Positions 53,575 to 61,598 of a stretch of 64,000 nucleotides of DNA are shown here, one piece after another. Where the stretch lies: NCBI GenBank assembly GCA_022425725.1, contig JAKMEY010000001.1, forward strand, positions 1 to 64,000, in the 5' to 3' direction. The notes below the pieces were generated by a model. The model was not told where the DNA came from. It was given only the letters and a program-made list of their open reading frames with translations, and made no database searches. This DNA is from Ilumatobacteraceae bacterium. GTDB lineage: Bacteria; Actinomycetota; Acidimicrobiia; Acidimicrobiales; Ilumatobacteraceae. Made by a program: the position numbers and the translations under genes. Every line of letters begins with the position of its first letter. The stretch's first letter is position 1.

Positions 53575-53772
53575 TCAGCCGGCGAGCAATCGACGAACGT
53601 CAAGAAGAACATCCGTCACTTCATTGGCTGAGACGAGTTCACGCTGAGTGAGACCCACCAGCGATTCGTCGATCACAGCAATTGCTGCAGCCGCATCGAC
53701 CGTCAGACCACTCTCGTCGAGTAGCTCTGTTTCATCGAGAACCGCTGTGCTGTTTGCGCTGCTTTCAGTCAT
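53575..53772 (-). CDS. small acidic protein of unknown function
   Basis: This 65-residue protein starts MTESSANSTAVLDETELLDESG and ends LTQRELVSANEVTDVLLDVRRLLAG. The first half is acidic and low in structure; the second half is likely two helices. It converges with PAP2 one base away and is divergent from the next SDR. I do not recognise a family. Position and composition make it a likely gene, but the support is modest. Confidence 0.55.
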   Translation of the reverse strand: MTESSANSTAVLDETELLDESGLTVDAAAAIAVIDESLVGLTQRELVSANEVTDVLLDVRRLLAG

Positions 53773-53823
53773 CGCCTTCACCGTATCGCCCCTGCGGGCA
53801 TCGTGCGCGCATGATCGGCGATC

Positions 53824-53829
53824 TAATGT
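53824..53829 (+). promoter_or_regulatory. putative -10 box for leaderless SDR mRNA
   Basis: TAATGT six bases before the ATG at 53836. A GAAG between them could be a minimal Shine-Dalgarno. Confidence 0.45.
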
Positions 53830-53835
53830 GAAGAG

Positions 53836-54615
53836 ATGGACTTACAAAATCGTCATGTCGTCGTTACCGGAGCTGCCGGAGGAATCGGATCCGCCCTCGC
53901 CCGTCGCTTTCACGCTGCGGGGGCCCGTGTAGTGCTCGCCGACCAGAGGTCGCCCGATTCGGTTGCCGCAGAGTTACCCGGCGCGATTGCCCTCGCCGTC
54001 GATTTATCGACCGAAGCCGGCAACATCGAACTCATTGATGCGGCTGAGCGCGAGTTTGGAATCGTCGATCTGTTTTTTGCAAACGCTGGTGTTGCGCTTG
54101 GAACCGACCCAATGGACGACGAAGAAATCTGGGACCTTTCCTTTGCGATCAACACCCACGCACACCGGTGGGCAGCTCGCCGATTACTACCAGCCTGGCT
54201 CGACCGCGGCGAAGGCTATTTTTGCTCGACGGCGTCTGCTGCCGGCCTCCTCGCCCAGATCGGGTCGGCACCCTATTCACTTACCAAACACGCCGCCGTT
54301 GCCTTCGCGGAATGGATGTCGATTACCTACGGCGAACGTGGCCTCAAGGTGAGTTGTCTGTGCCCACAAGGCGTCAACACAGCAATGTTAAACGCCGATT
54401 CACCAATCGGTACCGGCGGTGACGTGGTGAAGGCAGTCGGCGTGGTAATGGAGCCTGCTGACGTTGCCGAGGTGGTCTACCAAGCGATCGTCGATGAGAA
54501 TTTCCTCATCTTGCCCCATCCTGAAGTAGGCGATTATCTGAAGTTCAAAGGTTCTGACCCGCAGAAGTGGATCACAGGAATGCAGCGACTTCAGCGTCGC
54601 ACCTTGGGCTACTAA
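53836..54615 (+). CDS. short-chain dehydrogenase/reductase
   Basis: This 259-residue classical SDR has the cofactor loop VVTGAAGGIGSALARRF, FANAGVALG (NAG motif), catalytic Ser in STASAAG and YSLTKHA (YxxxK). The acidic residue after the second strand (VLADQR) suggests NAD(H). The substrate is unknown. It is followed after six bases by a small unknown protein. Confidence 0.9.
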   Translation: MDLQNRHVVVTGAAGGIGSALARRFHAAGARVVLADQRSPDSVAAELPGAIALAVDLSTEAGNIELIDAAEREFGIVDLFFANAGVALGTDPMDDEEIWDLSFAINTHAHRWAARRLLPAWLDRGEGYFCSTASAAGLLAQIGSAPYSLTKHAAVAFAEWMSITYGERGLKVSCLCPQGVNTAMLNADSPIGTGGDVVKAVGVVMEPADVAEVVYQAIVDENFLILPHPEVGDYLKFKGSDPQKWITGMQRLQRRTLGY

Positions 54616-54621
54616 TCCCTT

Positions 54622-54897
54622 ATGTCAGCGGCCGAACTGCGAAGCATCGGCCTTCGCCAAGGCGAACGGGTTCGCTTCAAACGCCAGAATCGTTCGCGTT
54701 GGACCCTTGGACGTATTGCCTCGGTAGGTGCCGACGGAAGCATTCTCGTGCACGATGCAAATGGAGCGGCACGATCGCTACGCCCTGAAGCACTTGAAGT
54801 CGAGCGCCCAAACCGGCGCGGCCGCCTGACATGGCGAGCGGTTGATGAGGTGGCGACAACCTGGGAGCAACTCGACCTGTTCGGAGCAGACTCGTAA
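54622..54897 (+). CDS. small basic protein of unknown function
   Basis: This 91-residue protein reads as a short SH3- or KOW-like beta domain: RQGERVRFKRQNRSRWTLGRIASVGADGSILVHDANGAARSLRPEALEV. A C-terminal helix ending in LDLFGADS follows. It has no membrane segment. It is probably co-transcribed with the SDR upstream. I do not recognise a named family; the even residue mix and tight placement support it as a gene. Confidence 0.65.
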   Translation: MSAAELRSIGLRQGERVRFKRQNRSRWTLGRIASVGADGSILVHDANGAARSLRPEALEVERPNRRGRLTWRAVDEVATTWEQLDLFGADS

Positions 54898-54903
54898 CCC
54901 TCC

Positions 54904-54932
54904 TTGACCACAAATGTCCGGACATATAGACT
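54904..54932 (+). promoter_or_regulatory. promoter of the cstB-soe operon
   Basis: TTGACC (54904-54909) and TAGACT (54927-54932) with a 17-base spacer form the best -35/-10 pair in the window. The predicted start of transcription near 54939 leaves a short leader with GGGGG before the ATG at 54958. Confidence 0.65.
54914..54925. promoter_or_regulatory. palindromic operator in the cstB promoter spacer
   Basis: ATGTCCGGACAT is a perfect 12-bp palindrome between the -35 and -10 boxes. It fits the GntR-family pattern NyGTM-TA-KACNy at all positions except the central TA, which is CG. The GntR/HutC-type regulator at the end of the same operon is the obvious candidate. Confidence 0.6.
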
Positions 54933-54957
54933 GAGGACGTTCTGTTATGGGGGTTTC

Positions 54958-56334
54958 ATGAAATTTGAGCAGTACTACCTCGAGTGCCTCTCACACGCGT
55001 CGTATCTCATTGGCGATGAATCATCAAAAAAGGCTGTCGTCGTTGACCCTCAACGCGACATCTCTGGCTACCTAACGGCAGCAGATGAAGCAGGGCTCGA
55101 CATCGTGATGGTGATCGAAACCCACTTCCATGCCGACTTCCTCTCTGGACACCTCGAGCTTGCCGCGGCCACCGGAGCCGATATTTGCTACTCCTCGGTC
55201 GCTAACCCGGAATTTGATCACTGGAAGATTAAAGATGGGGAGCGCATCTCACTTGGCGAGGTCATTCTCGAGTTTCGCCACACCCCCGGCCATACTCCGG
55301 AGTCGATGAGCATCGTCGTCTACGAGACCGCCGACAACGGTCCTTATGGCGTGCTCACTGGCGACACCCTGTTCATCGGCGATGTCGGGCGCCCAGACCT
55401 TCTTGCCTCGGTTGGCTTTACCCGTGAAGAACTCGCAGAGAAGCTCTACCACTCGCTGCACCAGCAATTGATGACCCTCCCCGATGCAACGCTCGTATTT
55501 CCTGCGCACGGGGCTGGTTCAGCCTGCGGGAAAAACCTGTCAACCGAGCTCTCCTCCACCATTGGCGAACAGCGCGAAGCAAACTATGCGATTCGAGCGA
55601 GCTCGAAAGAGGCATTCATGGCAATGGTGACCGAAGGCCAGCCGCCGGCGCCGAGTTACTTTGCCTATGACGCGGCGCTTAACGGCAAGGAGCGCAAGTT
55701 ACTCGACGAATCTGCGATACCTCCCTCGATGGACTTTGTAGCTGTGCAGGCCGCTCTTACTGATGGCGCCCTCCTCATCGACGGCCGAGACCCTGAAGAC
55801 TTCTCACGAGGTCACCTCAAAGGAGCGATCAACGTCGGTATGGCGGGTCGTTACGCCGAGTTTGCAGGATCCATTGTTCCATTTGATGCCGACATCGTTC
55901 TCTTCACCGAACCAGGTCAGGAACTGGAAGCGAAGAACAGGCTCGCTCGAATTGGATTCGACCGCGTCATCGGCATGGCCGAACAGCCCTACGACATGCT
56001 CACCTCGCATTCGGAGAACGCACAGGTTGCGAGCCGTCTCACCGCTGATGAGTTCAACGCCCGTGTAAAAGAAGTTCCCAACCTCCAAATTGTTGATGTG
56101 AGGAACCCCGGCGAGGTGGCTGATGGCACTGCCCATCAACCGCAGACGATCCCCGTCGGCCAAATTCCGTCTCGCATCGAAGAACTCGACCCGAGCGCAC
56201 CCACCGTCGTGTTCTGTGCCGGCGGCTATCGCTCTTCGGTCGCAGCAAGCCTTCTTCGTCAGCGGGGCTTTGGCGATGTAAGTGATGTGATTGGCGGTTA
56301 TACGGCCTGGCTCGAAACCACCCAGCCGGCATGA
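54958..56334 (+). CDS. persulfide dioxygenase-rhodanese fusion (CstB-like)
   Basis: This 458-residue protein has three domains. Residues 1-230 form a metallo-beta-lactamase fold with THFHADF (His56, His58, Asp60), GHTPES (His112), TGDTLFIGDVGRPD and PAHGAG, as in the ETHE1/persulfide dioxygenase group. Residues 265-350 are a rhodanese-like domain without the active Cys (LFTEPGQE). Residues 365-455 are a rhodanese with Cys420 in FCAGGYRSS. This order equals Staphylococcus CstB, which turns low-molecular-weight persulfides into thiosulfate or sulfite. Mycothiol persulfide is a plausible substrate. First gene of the soe operon; start chosen after GGGGG. Confidence 0.87.
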   Translation: MKFEQYYLECLSHASYLIGDESSKKAVVVDPQRDISGYLTAADEAGLDIVMVIETHFHADFLSGHLELAAATGADICYSSVANPEFDHWKIKDGERISLGEVILEFRHTPGHTPESMSIVVYETADNGPYGVLTGDTLFIGDVGRPDLLASVGFTREELAEKLYHSLHQQLMTLPDATLVFPAHGAGSACGKNLSTELSSTIGEQREANYAIRASSKEAFMAMVTEGQPPAPSYFAYDAALNGKERKLLDESAIPPSMDFVAVQAALTDGALLIDGRDPEDFSRGHLKGAINVGMAGRYAEFAGSIVPFDADIVLFTEPGQELEAKNRLARIGFDRVIGMAEQPYDMLTSHSENAQVASRLTADEFNARVKEVPNLQIVDVRNPGEVADGTAHQPQTIPVGQIPSRIEELDPSAPTVVFCAGGYRSSVAASLLRQRGFGDVSDVIGGYTAWLETTQPA

Positions 56335-56401
56335 CCTGCAATTTTTCTCCAGTGCCCAATGACCGGAACTCACACTCTTTCTACACTGTCCGGGAGGACT
56401 C

Positions 56402-57931
56402 ATGACACGGCTTGGATTTGTACTTGAAAGCGACTCTTGTATCGGATGCCATGCCTGCACAGTGGCGTGCAAAAGCGAACACGACGTACCGATCGGCGTC
56501 AACCGGACGTGGGTGAAGTACGTCGAGACCGGGTCATTCCCAAATACAGGCCGGTCGTTTACCGTCATGCGATGCAACCACTGCGATGACGCTCCATGCA
56601 TGAAGATCTGCCCGACAAGTGCGCTACATCGCACCGGCAACGGAGTTGTCGACTTCGATGACAACATCTGCATCGGCTGCAAGGCGTGCATGAATGCGTG
56701 CCCCTACGACGCGATCTACATCAACCCAGACACCAACGTTGCGAATAAGTGCAACTTTTGCAACCACCGAGTTGAGGTCGGGCTCGAACCTGCATGTGTT
56801 GTCGTATGCCCAACCCATGCCATCGTCAGCGGCGACCTTGACGACCCAAACTCAGACATCAGCAAGATTGTCGCCAGAGACAAAGTGTCGGTGCGAGCCC
56901 CCGAACAGGGCACAGCCCCCAAGGTGTACTACCGAGGGGTCGATCAGGCTGCGCTCGACCCAACACGAACAAAGATCGCCGATGACGGCATGATCTGGGC
57001 TGACACAACGGAGAATCACCCAACTCTCACGCATGTCATGGCCGAACACAGCAGCACTCAGGTAACTGGTCGCACCACGTACACCACAAGCCATGAAATG
57101 ACATGGAAGTCAAAAGTGTCGGGCTATCTGGTCACCAAGGCAATCGCAGCCGGTGTCATGGCAATCGCTGCGCTACTCGTTCTGCTCGGCCATGGCGATT
57201 CGTCGTCTGCTGCCGGAGTATTTCCTGCGGTGATTGCTGGCGTTTTCACCGCTATCACCGGCGCCCTTCTCATTGCAGACCTCAAGCAGCCGTCGAGGTT
57301 CCTCTTCATATTGACGAAGTCGAACACCGACTCGTGGCTCGTTCGAGGGGCATGGATACTCGGAGCATTTGCTGCCGTTGTCGGGCTTTGGGGCCTCCTC
57401 GACCTCGTTGGAAGCAACTCCGCGCTTCCGTGGCTATCGCTTCCAATCGTGATCCTGTCCGCAGGAGTCGCGGGCTATACCGCGTTTTTATTCGGTCAAT
57501 GCGAGGGTCGAGATCTCTGGCAGACACCGTTGTTGTTGCCAACGCTGCTCGCTCAAGCCGTTGTTGCTGGAGGTTCGACATACCTCTTGCTCGATCTCTT
57601 CATCGACGTACCCGAACTCAAAGCATTGCGCATCACCACCCTCGCCGCCCTTGGAGCATTGGCATTTCTCATCGCCACTGAGATCGTCTCGAAGGGCTCG
57701 CGAACTGTCGAACTCGCAACTCTTGAGATGATCAAAGGCGCATACGCTCGTCGCTTCTGGTTCGGCGGCGTTCTTGCCGGCCTCATTGCACCCATCGTTC
57801 TCATCACTCTTGCCCTGAATGGAACCGCACCACAAGGACTCGGCGTCATCGCCGCAATCTGTGCTCTCGTTGGGCTCTTCTCATACGAAGATGCGTTCGT
57901 TCGTGCCGGCCAGTCAGTCCCCCTGTCGTAA
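56402..57931 (+). CDS. fused iron-sulfur and NrfD-type membrane subunit (SoeB-SoeC-like)
   Basis: This 509-residue protein combines two subunits. Residues 1-190 are a DmsB/SoeB-type ferredoxin with 16 Cys in four groups (CIGCHACTVAC at 13-23, CNHCDDAPCMKIC, CIGCKACMNAC, and CNFC with CVVVC), enough for four [4Fe-4S] clusters. Residues 235-505 hold about eight membrane helices of the NrfD/PsrC/SoeC kind. In known SoeABC the B and C subunits are separate. It would pass electrons from the molybdenum subunit to the quinone pool. There is a strong GGGAGGA before the ATG. Confidence 0.85.
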   Translation: MTRLGFVLESDSCIGCHACTVACKSEHDVPIGVNRTWVKYVETGSFPNTGRSFTVMRCNHCDDAPCMKICPTSALHRTGNGVVDFDDNICIGCKACMNACPYDAIYINPDTNVANKCNFCNHRVEVGLEPACVVVCPTHAIVSGDLDDPNSDISKIVARDKVSVRAPEQGTAPKVYYRGVDQAALDPTRTKIADDGMIWADTTENHPTLTHVMAEHSSTQVTGRTTYTTSHEMTWKSKVSGYLVTKAIAAGVMAIAALLVLLGHGDSSSAAGVFPAVIAGVFTAITGALLIADLKQPSRFLFILTKSNTDSWLVRGAWILGAFAAVVGLWGLLDLVGSNSALPWLSLPIVILSAGVAGYTAFLFGQCEGRDLWQTPLLLPTLLAQAVVAGGSTYLLLDLFIDVPELKALRITTLAALGALAFLIATEIVSKGSRTVELATLEMIKGAYARRFWFGGVLAGLIAPIVLITLALNGTAPQGLGVIAAICALVGLFSYEDAFVRAGQSVPLS

Positions 57932-57954
57932 ATCGAAATGTTTGGAAACTACCG

Positions 57955-60768
57955 ATGACACTCACCAATCACCCTCCCCACGATCAGTGGCATAACTGGA
58001 CCGAACTCGACGCGAAGGCGTGGCCAGAGCGAGTCGAGCGCAACTACACGCTCGTGCCGACCACGTGCTTCAACTGCGAAGCCGCCTGCGGCCTTGTGGC
58101 GTTCATCGACAAAGAATCTGGTGAGGTCGTCAAGTTCGAGGGCAACCCGGAGCACCCAGCAAGCCGCGGCCGCAACTGCGCGAAGGGGCCTGCGACGATC
58201 AACCAGGTAACCGACCCAGAACGCATCCTGTATCCACTCCGCAGAGTTGGTGAGCGCGGTTCAGGCGAGTGGGAACGCATCAGCTGGGACGACGCGTTGA
58301 GCGAAATCGGAGGTCGAATTCGCTCTGCCATCACCGAAGGCCGCGGCAATGAGGTGATGTATCACGTCGGCCGACCTGGAGAAGATGGCTACACCGAGCG
58401 CGTGCTCTCGGCCTGGGGAGTCGACGGACACAATTCTCACACCAACATCTGCTCGTCGAATGCCCGCATTGGCTACCAGTCGTGGATGGGCCTCGATCGA
58501 CCGTCGTCTGATTTCGCCAATGCCGAGGTCATCTTCTTGATCTCGTCGCACCTTGAGGCTGGCCACTACTTCAACCCACATGCACAGCGCATCATGGAAG
58601 GTCAAGAAAAAGGCGCGAAGGTCATCTGTGTTGACCCCCGCCTTTCGAATACCGGAGCGAAAGCTGACTATTGGCTTGCGCCGTGGCCGGGCACCGAGGC
58701 CTTCATGTTGCTTGCGATCGCTCGTCTTCTCATCGAACACGACACATGGGACCGAGAGTTTGTGCGCCGCTGGGTGAACTGGGAGACCTACCTCAACTCA
58801 ACACGCCCCGACCTGCCATGCGAGTTCGAATCGCTCGAGACAGCCCTTCTTGACGAATACGCAGAGTATTCAATTGAGCGAGCCGAATATGTCTGCGGTG
58901 TATCGGGCGATGACCTCCGAGAAATTGCCGAACTCATCGGGCAACATCTGACGAAATTCGCATCACATAACTGGCGGTCGGCTGGGGCCGGCAACCTCGG
59001 AGGCTGGCAAGTTGCTCGCTGCTTGTTCTTCATCAACGTGCTGACCGGGTCTGTTGGCACACCAGGTGGCACCAGCGGCAACGGATGGAACAAATTCGCC
59101 CCCGCCCCTCCCAAGGGCGGCCAGCCCATCAAAGAATGGAACGAGCTCAACTGGCCAGTCGAATATCCACTCGCTTACCACGAGCTCTCCATTTTGTTGC
59201 CGCACTTCCTCAATGAAGGACGAGGCAAACTCGACACCTACTTCACTCGTGTCTACAACCCGATCTGGACGAACCCCGATGGATTCTCTTGGCTTGAAGC
59301 GTTGAAAGACCCCGAAAAGGTCGGATGCCACGTTGCGCTCACCCCAACATGGTCAGAAACCGCCTGGTTTGCTGATTATGTATTGCCGATGGGTGTCGGT
59401 TCCGAGCGACACGACATTGCAAGTTACGAAACGCACGCAGGCCGATGGATTGGCTTCCGCCAGCCCGTCATGCGACGCTATGCCGAACTCTCCGGCGAGA
59501 ACGTCGACGCCGACAGCAGAACTCACGAGTTCAACGTTGGTGAAGTTTGGGAAGAGAATGAGTTCTGGATTGATCTCAGTTGGCGTATCGACCCTGATGG
59601 GTCACTCGGCATTCGTGAATATTTCGAAAGCGATGAGCGCCCGGGGTCGCCAATGGGTATCGATGAGTATTACGGCCGCATGTTTGCCGACAACGTACCC
59701 GGCCTCGCCGAAGCCGCCGCTGAAGCAGGACAGACGCCGCTCGACTACATGCGCGACCGAGGGGCCTATGACATCCCAGGTGACCCTTACCGCCCCTATG
59801 AGCGGCCTGTCGACCCGAGTGCGGTCGATGGATGCGAGAAAGACGCAGGAGGAGTGTTTCGTAAGCCAAACACAGAAGGCACATGGAATGGTGACGCTGC
59901 ATCGCTCGGTCAACTTCACCTCGCCAAACTTGGCGACGGAAGCCCAGCGGTCGAGGTCGACGGCGAAATCAAAGAAGGCTTCCCAACCCCCTCGAAGAAA
60001 CTCGAGCTGTTCTCAACCACACTCAATGATTGGGGGTGGCCCGAGTACGCAACACCAAAGTGGATTCCTAGCCATGTTCACTGGGAGGACCTCGATATCG
60101 ATGGCGATGAACGAGTGCTCTTACCAACCTTCCGAATTCCAACCCTTATCCACACGCGTTCGGCCAACTCAAAATGGCTCAATGAGATTTCACACCGCCA
60201 TCCGCTGTGGATACATCCGAGTGATGCAGAGAAACTCGGCATTGACGAGAACGGTCTTGTGCGTATCACGACCCGTATCGGTCATTTCGTGATCTCCTCA
60301 TGGCGCACCGAAGGCATCCGGCCGGGCGTCGTCGCTGCCTCTCACCATATGGGTCGCTGGCGTCTCGAGGAGGGCAAGGCTCGCTCATTCGGAGCCGGGC
60401 TCGCATCGATCAGCAACGAGGGATCCTCGTGGAAACTCCGCAAGGAGAAAGGCATCGAGGCCTACGAGTCTTCTGACCCTGACACCAACAGAATCTGGTG
60501 GAATGACACCGGAGTCCATCAGAACCTCACCTTTGCCGTTCAGCCCGACCCGGTTTCTGGCATGCAGTGCTGGCATCAACGGGTACGAGTTGGCCCTGCG
60601 CAGCCAGGCGACGAATACGGCGATGTAGTGGTCGACACAGAAAAGTCACGCGAGGCCTATCTCGACTGGTTGAACAAGACCCGTCCGGCACCAGGCCCCA
60701 ATGGCCTGCGGCGACCTATGTGGTACGCCCGACCGCTCAAGCCCGTCCCTGATGCATACCTGCTGTAA
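57955..60768 (+). CDS. cytoplasmic molybdopterin oxidoreductase, sulfite dehydrogenase SoeA-like
   Basis: This 937-residue protein of the DMSO-reductase family has the N-terminal [4Fe-4S] motif Cys38, Cys41, Cys45 and Cys75. A likely molybdenum ligand is Cys166 in TNICSSNARIGY. The C-terminal molydopterin-dinucleotide domain is present (THRSANSKWLNEI-like region, HPLWIHPSDAEKLGI). There is no twin-arginine signal, so it should be cytoplasmic, as SoeA is, while related polysulfide and thiosulfate reductases are exported. Together with the CstB-like protein that can make sulfite, sulfite oxidation to sulfate is the best guess. A polysulfide or tetrathionate enzyme is possible. Confidence 0.82.
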   Translation: MTLTNHPPHDQWHNWTELDAKAWPERVERNYTLVPTTCFNCEAACGLVAFIDKESGEVVKFEGNPEHPASRGRNCAKGPATINQVTDPERILYPLRRVGERGSGEWERISWDDALSEIGGRIRSAITEGRGNEVMYHVGRPGEDGYTERVLSAWGVDGHNSHTNICSSNARIGYQSWMGLDRPSSDFANAEVIFLISSHLEAGHYFNPHAQRIMEGQEKGAKVICVDPRLSNTGAKADYWLAPWPGTEAFMLLAIARLLIEHDTWDREFVRRWVNWETYLNSTRPDLPCEFESLETALLDEYAEYSIERAEYVCGVSGDDLREIAELIGQHLTKFASHNWRSAGAGNLGGWQVARCLFFINVLTGSVGTPGGTSGNGWNKFAPAPPKGGQPIKEWNELNWPVEYPLAYHELSILLPHFLNEGRGKLDTYFTRVYNPIWTNPDGFSWLEALKDPEKVGCHVALTPTWSETAWFADYVLPMGVGSERHDIASYETHAGRWIGFRQPVMRRYAELSGENVDADSRTHEFNVGEVWEENEFWIDLSWRIDPDGSLGIREYFESDERPGSPMGIDEYYGRMFADNVPGLAEAAAEAGQTPLDYMRDRGAYDIPGDPYRPYERPVDPSAVDGCEKDAGGVFRKPNTEGTWNGDAASLGQLHLAKLGDGSPAVEVDGEIKEGFPTPSKKLELFSTTLNDWGWPEYATPKWIPSHVHWEDLDIDGDERVLLPTFRIPTLIHTRSANSKWLNEISHRHPLWIHPSDAEKLGIDENGLVRITTRIGHFVISSWRTEGIRPGVVAASHHMGRWRLEEGKARSFGAGLASISNEGSSWKLRKEKGIEAYESSDPDTNRIWWNDTGVHQNLTFAVQPDPVSGMQCWHQRVRVGPAQPGDEYGDVVVDTEKSREAYLDWLNKTRPAPGPNGLRRPMWYARPLKPVPDAYLL

Positions 60769-60780
60769 CTTCGTTCTTCC

Positions 60781-61581
60781 ATGACCAAACGCCAGGCGAC
60801 GACGGTCCAACCTCTTTCACGGTCGAGCAAGACACCCCTGTGGCAACAGCTCGAACATGAGTTACGCCGACGCATTCAACTCGGAGACTTCGTCGACAAA
60901 TTCCCTTCAGACCGAGAGCTCATGGAGGACTACGAGGTCAGCCGTCACACTGCGCGTCATGCCGTTTCATCGCTCGGTCGTGACGGCATTGTTCAGCGTT
61001 CACGAGGTATTGGAACTGCGCTGAATAGCGGGAGGATCACTCAGTCACTCGGCAATCTCTACAGCCTTTTCCAAGTCGTTGAGGCTGCCGGGGTTGATCA
61101 AAAAAGCATCGTGTTAACCATCGGGCCAACATCTGATGCTGAGATTGCGAAGCGGTTCGGTCTCGCAGGCGATGAGCCGCTCTTTCATCTTGCCCGTCTA
61201 CGACTCGCCGCCGAGCGGCCGATTGCCGTTGATTATGTATGGCTTCCAGGGGCGTATACGGCAAAACTTGCACAGCTTGACTTCTCTCATACCGCTCTCT
61301 ACGACGAGCTTGAGCGTTCCGGACTTGGTCGCCCAACAGCGGGCTCTGAGCGTATTTCTGCGGTAGCTCCAAGCTCAAACGTCGCCGAGCTTCTTGGCCT
61401 CAATGGTGACATCGGGGTTCTTGAGCTCGTGCGGCAGGGGGAACGCTCAGGAAAGGTCATTGAGTGGCGCACGACCTATATCCGCGGAGATGAGTTTTCT
61501 CTCGTGACCGACTGGCAGCGAGGCCGGCGAAGCGAGATGCGCCTCGAACAGAATGAACTAACTGCAGATCTTCAGAACTGA
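60781..61581 (+). CDS. GntR-family regulator (HutC subfamily)
   Basis: This 266-residue protein has an N-terminal winged helix-turn-helix (about residues 18-85: PLWQQLEHELRRRIQLGDF, FPSDRELMEDYEVSRHTARHAVSSL). A UTRA effector domain follows, with EPLFHLARLRLAAERPIAVDYVWLPG and EWRTTYIRGDEFSLV. It begins 12 bases after soeA and is very likely part of that operon. The palindrome ATGTCCGGACAT in the operon promoter fits its class. The effector may be a sulfur metabolite, but sugar phosphates and acids are more usual for UTRA domains. Confidence 0.9.
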   Translation: MTKRQATTVQPLSRSSKTPLWQQLEHELRRRIQLGDFVDKFPSDRELMEDYEVSRHTARHAVSSLGRDGIVQRSRGIGTALNSGRITQSLGNLYSLFQVVEAAGVDQKSIVLTIGPTSDAEIAKRFGLAGDEPLFHLARLRLAAERPIAVDYVWLPGAYTAKLAQLDFSHTALYDELERSGLGRPTAGSERISAVAPSSNVAELLGLNGDIGVLELVRQGERSGKVIEWRTTYIRGDEFSLVTDWQRGRRSEMRLEQNELTADLQN

Positions 61582-61586
61582 GGGCG

Positions 61587-61592
61587 TAACCT
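61587..61592 (+). promoter_or_regulatory. putative -10 box for leaderless thiolase mRNA
   Basis: TAACCT six bases before the ATG at 61599. It suggests separate transcription from the GntR gene just upstream. Confidence 0.4.
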
Positions 61593-61598
61593 CAGGGT

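Noticed and set aside
55804-56691. 295-codon open frame on the minus strand
   Set aside because: It lies fully across the well-supported CstB-like and SoeBC genes; its residues (Ser/Cys/His-rich) show no family and it is a shadow of their codon bias.
59333-60292. 319-codon open frame on the plus strand
   Set aside because: It is a second frame inside the soeA-like gene, rich in Ser, Arg and Thr with no motif; the catalytic subunit frame is clearly the real one.
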